A DNA stretch of 20,359 nt from Sulfurivirga sp964427185 (GTDB lineage Bacteria > Pseudomonadota > Gammaproteobacteria > Thiomicrospirales > Thiomicrospiraceae), in assembly GCA_964427185.1 (NCBI GenBank), contig CAYRSN010000024.1:1-20359 (forward strand). Direction: 5' to 3'. Positions 15,593 through 20,359 of this stretch are shown piece after piece. Position 1 is the first letter of the stretch. Every line of letters starts with the position of its first letter. A model generated the notes under the pieces. That model did not search any database and was not told where the DNA came from. It was given only the letters and a program-made list of their open reading frames with translations. Position numbers and translations under genes: made by a program.

Positions 15593-16182
15593 AGCTCAAC
15601 TCCCTTCTGTGCCTTAATCCCCGCATCAAACGCATGTTTGACAAGCCGCATTTCCGTCACCGTATCAGCATCTTCCACCAAAAGCGCCGGAGCACCACGC
15701 CCTGTAATGACCACATGTTGGTGCGCAGGACGCTGCAACACATCCTCTCTCAAAGCTGACCAATCCAAATAATGATACGCCAGTGCCACACAGAGTTCAT
15801 CTAAAATCACCATATCCACCTGCGGATCCTGAAGGTAGGCTTTCGCTTTTTCCCAACCCGCCTGTGCCCGCTCCTGATCTGCTTTGAAATTCTGCGTCTC
15901 CCAGGTGAACCCCTCACCTAACGCATGAAATGCAACCTGCTCAAACTGGCTGAAAAACCGCTCTTCTCCTGTCGCCATAGGCGCCTTAATAAACTGCAGA
16001 ATTGCCACGTGCATACCGTGCCCCAATGCCCGTGCCGCCATGCCGAAAGCCGAGCTGCTTTTCCCCTTACCTTCACCTGTCAGTACCAGCAGCACGCCTT
16101 TTTCTGCCTGCGCACGTGCAATCCGCTGATCCATAAACTTTTTACGGCGTCGCATAATTTCATTATGTTTATGAACATCCAT
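15589..16182 (-). CDS. cobO: Cob(I)yrinic acid a,c-diamide adenosyltransferase
   Basis: A 197-residue CobO/BtuR-type ATP:corrinoid adenosyltransferase, close to the usual 195-200. The P-loop GEGKGKSS is at residues 36-43, with the basic N-terminal RRRKKF segment, FIKAPMATGEE, the DMVILDEL Walker-B-like strand and the VVITGRGAP loop that are typical. It adds the adenosyl group to reduced corrinoids in coenzyme B12 synthesis or salvage. No other cobalamin gene is in view, so salvage or a dispersed pathway are both possible. It heads a five-gene minus-strand chain and diverges from the SQR-like gene across 71 bp. Confidence 0.96.
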   Translation of the reverse strand: MDVHKHNEIMRRRKKFMDQRIARAQAEKGVLLVLTGEGKGKSSSAFGMAARALGHGMHVAILQFIKAPMATGEERFFSQFEQVAFHALGEGFTWETQNFKADQERAQAGWEKAKAYLQDPQVDMVILDELCVALAYHYLDWSALREDVLQRPAHQHVVITGRGAPALLVEDADTVTEMRLVKHAFDAGIKAQKGVEL

Positions 16183-16217
16183 ACAGACTTCTCATCTTAA
16201 AATTCACTCTCTTCTTA

Positions 16218-16223
16218 TATAAT
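16218..16223 (+). promoter_or_regulatory. -10 box TATAAT before the SQR-like gene
   Basis: A perfect TATAAT lies 30 nt before the ATG at 16254. No convincing TTGACA-type -35 is found 16-18 nt upstream (that stretch reads TCTTAA), so the promoter may be activator-assisted. A GGAGGG ribosome site lies about 7 nt before the start codon. Confidence 0.45.
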
Positions 16224-16253
16224 CGCAAACTCTACATTATGGAGGGATAACAG

Positions 16254-17384
16254 ATGAATATCACCGTTTTAGGTACAGGGTTTGCTGCTTTAACAGCCAT
16301 ACGCCATCTGCGCAAACAGGCACCACATGCCAATATTACCGTGATTGCACCCCGCAAACAGCTGATTTATCTGCCCAGTTTAATCTGGATTCCCGCCGGA
16401 TTGAAAAAAGGCGAGGACTTAAAAGTCGATCTGGATAACTTCTTCCGCCGCATGCGCGTCACCTTCATTGAAGGTTCAGTCACCAATATCACCCATAACG
16501 GGCGCACCGTAATCGTTAACGACAGCGAACAGGAAGTCCAAAACGATGGACTGATCATTGCATCAGGTGGACGCTTTATTAAAAAACTGCCCGGCATTGA
16601 GCATGTCATCACCCCTTGCGAAGGTATTCCGGCCGCCGAACAGATTCGCGAACGCCTGCAAAACCTCTCCAGCGGCACCATCGCCATTGGGTTCAGTGGC
16701 AACCCTAAAGAGCCCGCTGCCATGCGCGGTGGCCCCATGTTTGAATTCCTGTTTATTATTGATCGCCTCCTGCGTAAACAAGGGCGCCGAGAGCGCTTCA
16801 AGCTTGTTTTCTTTAATCCTGCGACAGAGCCTGGCAAACGACTGGGGCCGCAAGTCCCGGCACGCATCCTCGAAATGATGCGCAAGCACAATATCGAGAC
16901 CCATCTGGGGCATAAAATAAAAGGCTTTGAAGCCAACAAGGTTCTGACAGAAGGCGGAGACATCGAGGCAGATTTAATTTTATTCATGCCCGGCATGACC
17001 GGTCCCGCCTGGCTGCAAAACAGCCCTCTGCCGCAATCGGAAGGCGGGCTGATCAAAGCTAACGCCCTGGCGCAGGTGGAAGACTTTGAAAAAGTCTATG
17101 TCGCAGGCGATGCAGGCAGCTACCCTGGCCCCGAATGGCAGGCCAAACAAGCCCATGCAGCAGACATTCAGGCCGAGGTTGCCGCCCGCAATCTGATCTC
17201 AGAACTCAACGGGCAGATCCCGCAAGCATATATCAAACACGAGCTGATCTGTATTATTGACACCCTGAGCCACGGTATTCTGGTTAAACGTACCGAAAAA
17301 GGCACCACCTTGCTCCCGCCCTGTCGGCTCATGCACCTTGCAAAACGGGTTTTTGAATGGTGGTATCTGCGCCAATATCGCTAA
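16254..17384 (+). CDS. Sulfide:quinone-oxidoreductase-like FAD-dependent oxidoreductase
   Basis: A 376-residue flavoprotein of the pyridine-nucleotide-disulfide oxidoreductase superfamily, closest to SQR-like proteins. The FAD dinucleotide fold starts VLGTGFAAL at residues 5-13 and the second FAD motif is VYVAGDAGSYPGPEWQAKQAHAA near 282-304. The C-terminal WWYLRQYR segment looks like a membrane-contacting helix. True SQRs use three cysteines; here I see Cys122, Cys333 and Cys357, but the middle position, GASC-GPAYEF in SQR, is AAMRGGPMFEF with no Cys. It may therefore oxidise another substrate to quinone, or use a different sulfur chemistry. Monocistronic, with its own -10 box and terminator (17401-17426), and convergent with comEC. 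Confidence 0.85.
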   Translation: MNITVLGTGFAALTAIRHLRKQAPHANITVIAPRKQLIYLPSLIWIPAGLKKGEDLKVDLDNFFRRMRVTFIEGSVTNITHNGRTVIVNDSEQEVQNDGLIIASGGRFIKKLPGIEHVITPCEGIPAAEQIRERLQNLSSGTIAIGFSGNPKEPAAMRGGPMFEFLFIIDRLLRKQGRRERFKLVFFNPATEPGKRLGPQVPARILEMMRKHNIETHLGHKIKGFEANKVLTEGGDIEADLILFMPGMTGPAWLQNSPLPQSEGGLIKANALAQVEDFEKVYVAGDAGSYPGPEWQAKQAHAADIQAEVAARNLISELNGQIPQAYIKHELICIIDTLSHGILVKRTEKGTTLLPPCRLMHLAKRVFEWWYLRQYR

Positions 17385-17400
17385 CTTTATCAAAATATCA

Positions 17401-17426
17401 AAACCGGGCACTCAGCCCGGTTTTTT
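17401..17426. terminator. Rho-independent terminator shared with the comEC stop
   Basis: A 9-bp stem (17401-17409 with 17415-17423, core CCGGGC/GCCCGG) with a 5-nt loop runs into six T (17421-17426) on the plus strand, ending the SQR-like transcript. The minus-strand comEC stop codon (17412-17414) lies inside the loop, and the last comEC codons (Lys-Lys-Pro-Gly) are read from the 3' arm. On the minus strand the flank is only a short T-run, so termination of comEC there is likely weaker. Confidence 0.8.
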
Positions 17427-19691
17427 ACATGCATGCCGAAAAACATGCTTCCTCTCTGAACGCGCCGTCTGCTCCAATACCACACCCGCCTTGCTTAACT
17501 GATACCGCAACGCCCCTTCACACCCCGTGCAACGCACTGTCACGCCCTGCGCCAACCAGCGCGCTTTAACTGAAGCCGCAGGATGGCGAAAAAAATTCCC
17601 ATAACCTGCAGAAACCGCTACTTGTTCAGGCTCTACTGCTGTCAACCAACGCACACTGTTTGAAGTGGCACTGCCATGATGCCCTGCCACCAGTACATTG
17701 GCGCGCAGCTTAGTCTCTGGCACATGCTGCACCAACCAGTGCTCTCCTTTGGCGGACAAGTCCCCTGTCACCAGAAAAGAAGCATTCCCTACTGAAACTT
17801 TCAGCAGACATGAACGGTCATTATCTGCCGTCAGGGGTGGGCGGGGCAAATAAGAAAAGATAACCCCATCCCACACCCAGCGCTGCGCATCACAAGGTTG
17901 TGCACCGGGCAAGCGATCCGGCTGTCCGGCATCCAGCCGCTTGACCGAAATACCGGCTAATACCGTCTCCGCACCCCCTGCATGATCCCTGTCATGGTGG
18001 CTGATCACCAGGCGATCCAACTGCTGCCACCCATATGCACGCAAATGACTCAAAACCGCCTCTCCACCATCCAGCCTTCCCCAGCGGGGGCCGGCATCAT
18101 AGACCAGCACATGATTGCGTGTTTCCACCACAATCGCCTGCCCCTGTCCCACCTCCAACAGCGTGATACGCGCCTGCGCATACGGAACTTTCTCCGGTTG
18201 TGCCCCCAACAACGCTATCAACGCCACACCTGCCCAAACAGCCCACCAGTATTTCGGCCAACGCAACAGCACACCAAATATCAACAGCAGCCATCCAACT
18301 ACCGCCACAAGCGGCCAATGCAGCATGATCGGAGGAAAAAGCTCCGCCATCAGCTGTAAAAGCGACCAAAGCGCCTGCCATATACGATCCATCCCCTGCA
18401 ACAACCACTGTGCACCCGGCAGCCAAACAAGTATGACCAGACTTATCAGCACCAGCCCCACCAGCATCAGCGGCAGTAAAGGCACCAGCAGCACATTCAC
18501 CACACTGGCCAGCCCGGCCGCCTGCTGGAAAAAATAGCCCACAACCGGCATCAGCCCCAGCGCCAGTACACCCTGCACACCCAACAACTGCCGAATGCGT
18601 CCCCACCGCTTGAAGACAGGATGACTCATCCAGGCAAAAATCAATGCAACGGCAATAAAGGAAAGCCAAAATCCCGGGCTCAGGACGCTGGGCGGATGCA
18701 CCAGCGTAATCAAAAAGGCTGCAGTCGCCAACAGCGCCCAAGGGTGCCAATGACGGCGAAGCAACAATAGCAAAGCCACAATCCCAACCATCAGCCAGGC
18801 ACGCACAGCCGGCACACCGAAACCGGACAAAAACAGATACCCTGTCGCCAATAACAACATGCCCCATGCAGCAAAATGCACACGTGCCACCTGCTGCAAC
18901 CGTACCGGCAACCAGCGCCACATCCAGAAAAACAGCACAAACCCCAGCCCCGATACCATGCCCATATGCAGCCCTGAAATGGCCATCAGATGCACCGTGC
19001 CCGTTTGCTGAAACAGCTGCCACTGCTGCGGTGTGATACGGCTGCGCTCACCAAAGCTCAAGGCATCATAAACGCCTGCAAAAGGGGAAGCCTGCCAGTG
19101 ATATGCGACCTGCTGCGCAAACCACGCACGCAACGCATGCCAGCTTCCACTCTGCCCTGTTTTTTCAATCACTTGACGCACCGTAGCACGCCCCTGAACA
19201 CCCTGCTGGAAAGCCCAGGACTCATAATCAAACCCCACAAAATTCACCCAGCCGTGTACCGGTTTGACCTTTACCAACAGCCGCCAATGTTCCCCCACAT
19301 CAGGCGACCAAGCTGCCGCCGTCTGACCGTAAGCACTGATACGCAATACGGCATTCTGCCACTGCGGGAAATCCTCTGGCGGTACCACTACTTGCCCATT
19401 CAATGTCAGGCGTTCAGGCTCTGAGGCAACATAAACAGGTAACGAAACCACTTTGATCGTCATCATCAACGGAGGTGCATATGCCGGAACAGCTAAGGGC
19501 AAATGAGTAACCAAATACCACTTGGCCCATAACCCACCGCTCAGCACGCCTGCCCCCAGCAGCAGCACTCGCACAAATGCACGCATAACCAGTAAAATAA
19601 GCAAGGTTATGCTCAAAATAGCAACCGTGCTGTCCGCTGGGGGCACAAACACCCCGGCCATACCCGCTAACCAGCCAACGACAAAAAACAT
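17412..19691 (-). CDS. comEC: DNA internalisation competence protein ComEC/Rec2
   Basis: A 759-residue inner-membrane channel that moves single-stranded DNA into the cytoplasm during transformation. The N-terminus has hydrophobic helices and a DUF4131/OB-like region. The central Competence domain shows FGERSRITPQQWQLFQQTGTVHL followed by ISGLHMGM. The C-terminal metallo-beta-lactamase-like domain has HHDRDH at 565-570 and AGHHGS near 669-674, the residues expected for a nuclease. Full length, no frameshift. ATG at 19691 is preceded directly by an in-frame GTG (19694); no good ribosome site is seen for either. Divergent from the DUF2062 gene with starts about 12 nt apart, a familiar pairing in gammaproteobacteria. 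Confidence 0.96.
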   Translation of the reverse strand: MFFVVGWLAGMAGVFVPPADSTVAILSITLLILLVMRAFVRVLLLGAGVLSGGLWAKWYLVTHLPLAVPAYAPPLMMTIKVVSLPVYVASEPERLTLNGQVVVPPEDFPQWQNAVLRISAYGQTAAAWSPDVGEHWRLLVKVKPVHGWVNFVGFDYESWAFQQGVQGRATVRQVIEKTGQSGSWHALRAWFAQQVAYHWQASPFAGVYDALSFGERSRITPQQWQLFQQTGTVHLMAISGLHMGMVSGLGFVLFFWMWRWLPVRLQQVARVHFAAWGMLLLATGYLFLSGFGVPAVRAWLMVGIVALLLLLRRHWHPWALLATAAFLITLVHPPSVLSPGFWLSFIAVALIFAWMSHPVFKRWGRIRQLLGVQGVLALGLMPVVGYFFQQAAGLASVVNVLLVPLLPLMLVGLVLISLVILVWLPGAQWLLQGMDRIWQALWSLLQLMAELFPPIMLHWPLVAVVGWLLLIFGVLLRWPKYWWAVWAGVALIALLGAQPEKVPYAQARITLLEVGQGQAIVVETRNHVLVYDAGPRWGRLDGGEAVLSHLRAYGWQQLDRLVISHHDRDHAGGAETVLAGISVKRLDAGQPDRLPGAQPCDAQRWVWDGVIFSYLPRPPLTADNDRSCLLKVSVGNASFLVTGDLSAKGEHWLVQHVPETKLRANVLVAGHHGSATSNSVRWLTAVEPEQVAVSAGYGNFFRHPAASVKARWLAQGVTVRCTGCEGALRYQLSKAGVVLEQTARSERKHVFRHACKKPG

Positions 19692-19705
19692 CACGGAGTC
19701 GGCCT

Positions 19706-20230
19706 GTGCCTCGCAAGTTTTTTAAAAAACATATGCCTCACCCGGAAAAAATTCGTAATGCCAAAGGCCTTGGCTGGCTGGGAAAATGGCTGGGCAATCC
19801 TGCACTATGGCACCTGCACCGCCACTCCCTGGCAAAAGCTTTTTTTATCGGTATGTTCTGGATGGTCATCCCGATGCCCTGGCAAATGATCGCTGCCGCC
19901 TTAACCGCCATTCCTCTCCGGGCAAACCTTCCCTTAAGCGTTGCTTTAGTCTGGATCAGCAACCCCGTCACCATGGGGCCTATTTACTACTTCAACTACC
20001 TGGTAGGCACCTGGATCCTCGGCATCCCAGCACAGCCCTTCGAATGGAGCACGGATCTGGACAAAATCATACACCTGCTGGAGCAGATCGGCACACCGCT
20101 TTATCTGGGCAGCGTTGCGGTAGGGCTGACACTTGCACTGATCAGCTCCATAGCGGTCAGCTGTTTCTGGCGCTGGTATGTGATTCGCGCCTGGCAGGCG
20201 CGCCGTCATGCTCGAGGCGACCACCGTTAA
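19706..20230 (+). CDS. DUF2062 membrane protein
   Basis: A 174-residue protein with the DUF2062 pattern: a basic start MPRKFFKKHMP, then LADPALWHLHRHSLAKAF-like text (here GNPALWHLHRHSLAKAF, about 30-46), and three or four hydrophobic segments including FFIGMFWMVIPMPWQM and SNPVTMGPIYYFNY. Function is unknown; it is commonly found next to comEC. The GTG start at 19706 is chosen because GGAG lies about 8 nt upstream and MPRxFFK is the usual family N-terminus; the later in-frame ATG at 19733 would remove it. The stop overlaps the converging protease gene by 4 nt. Confidence 0.9.
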   Translation: MPRKFFKKHMPHPEKIRNAKGLGWLGKWLGNPALWHLHRHSLAKAFFIGMFWMVIPMPWQMIAAALTAIPLRANLPLSVALVWISNPVTMGPIYYFNYLVGTWILGIPAQPFEWSTDLDKIIHLLEQIGTPLYLGSVAVGLTLALISSIAVSCFWRWYVIRAWQARRHARGDHR

Positions 20231-20359
20231 TCTTCTTCCGTATCTTCCCGCTCACACCAACGCTCCAGACGCGCCAATGCCTTAGCATGCAGTGTTTCCG
20301 CTGAAACGCCGCTGAGCAGCTCAAGCGCTTCATCCACATGCTCAACCGTATAAAGATGA
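20227..20359 (-). CDS. 3' end of a probable Lon-family ATP-dependent protease (partial)
   Basis: Only the last 43 codons are in the window, running off the right end. The text HLYTVEHVDEALELLSGV, followed by a helix and an acidic end (WCEREDTEED), resembles the C-terminal tail of the LonB-like 'Lon protease family / AAA family ATPase' proteins of gammaproteobacteria, which carry a 'V.V..V..AL.LLTG' segment after the Ser-Lys protease domain. The catalytic part is outside the window, so the call rests on a short match and on memory of that tail. The stop (TAA at 20229-20227) overlaps the DUF2062 stop. Confidence 0.5.
   Translation of the reverse strand, partial: HLYTVEHVDEALELLSGVSAETLHAKALARLERWCEREDTEED

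Noticed and set aside
16367..17056. A 229-codon open frame antisense to the SQR-like gene
   Set aside because: The sense frame has a full conserved flavoprotein; the antisense product is Ser/Arg-rich with no motif.
18097..19023. A 308-codon open frame on the same strand as comEC but in another frame
   Set aside because: It lies wholly within comEC, is extremely rich in Ala, Gly and Cys as expected from a shifted GC-rich membrane-protein gene, and has no recognisable domain.

Overview
The window looks like a chromosomal segment of a gammaproteobacterium. The evidence is gene content and neighbourhood: divergent bamD / rluD-pgeF, argS followed by a SPOR-domain gene, ubiK-comM, comEC divergent from a DUF2062 gene, sucC-sucD, and a PP0621-family zinc-ribbon gene. 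A sulfide:quinone-oxidoreductase-like flavoprotein hints at a sulfur-oxidising lineage, but that placement is inference. I see no insertion sequence, phage gene, CRISPR array or long repeat. No gene-free stretch exceeds 300 bases: bases 1-262 hold only a tRNA with its own promoter and terminator, and all other gaps are short.

Layout. (1) 1-262: tRNA-Ser(GCU), minus strand, with a clear promoter and a rho-independent terminator. (2) 263-2713, minus: ubiK - comM - TauE/DsbD_2-like membrane protein, tightly coupled. (3) 2780-3835, plus: a diguanylate cyclase whose 3' end overlaps a minus-strand SPOR-domain gene that lies directly after argS (3817-6139). The SPOR gene carries a run of nine G. (4) 6254-9419, minus: rluD - pgeF - nhaA, with overlapping junctions. 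bamD (9464-10315, plus) diverges from rluD at nearly touching start codons. (5) 10331-14006, minus: sucC - sucD - nadE, joining a TCA-cycle enzyme to NAD synthesis. (6) 14086-14304, plus: a 72-residue PP0621-family protein. (7) 14295-16182, minus: cobO - a 53-codon membrane ORF starting with TTG - two small unrecognised lipoproteins - fkpB. (8) 16254-17384, plus: the SQR-like flavoprotein with a -10 box and a terminator. (9) 17412-19691, minus: comEC, whose stop codon lies inside the loop of the flavoprotein gene's terminator. (10) 19706-20230, plus: a DUF2062 protein. (11) 20227-20359, minus: the 3' end of a probable Lon-family protease.

How the genes relate. Most are housekeeping: tRNA charging, pseudouridylation, outer-membrane assembly, ubiquinone biogenesis, TCA cycle and NAD synthesis. 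comEC (DNA uptake channel) and comM (branch migration of incoming DNA) suggest natural transformation. The least explained part is region 7, a compact chain of a cobalamin adenosyltransferase, a hidden small membrane protein, two cysteine-containing lipoproteins and a peptidyl-prolyl isomerase. Next to it is a flavoprotein lacking one of the cysteines expected of a true sulfide:quinone oxidoreductase. The genome is densely packed: four converging pairs overlap or share bases at their 3' ends, and many same-strand junctions overlap by 1-10 nt.
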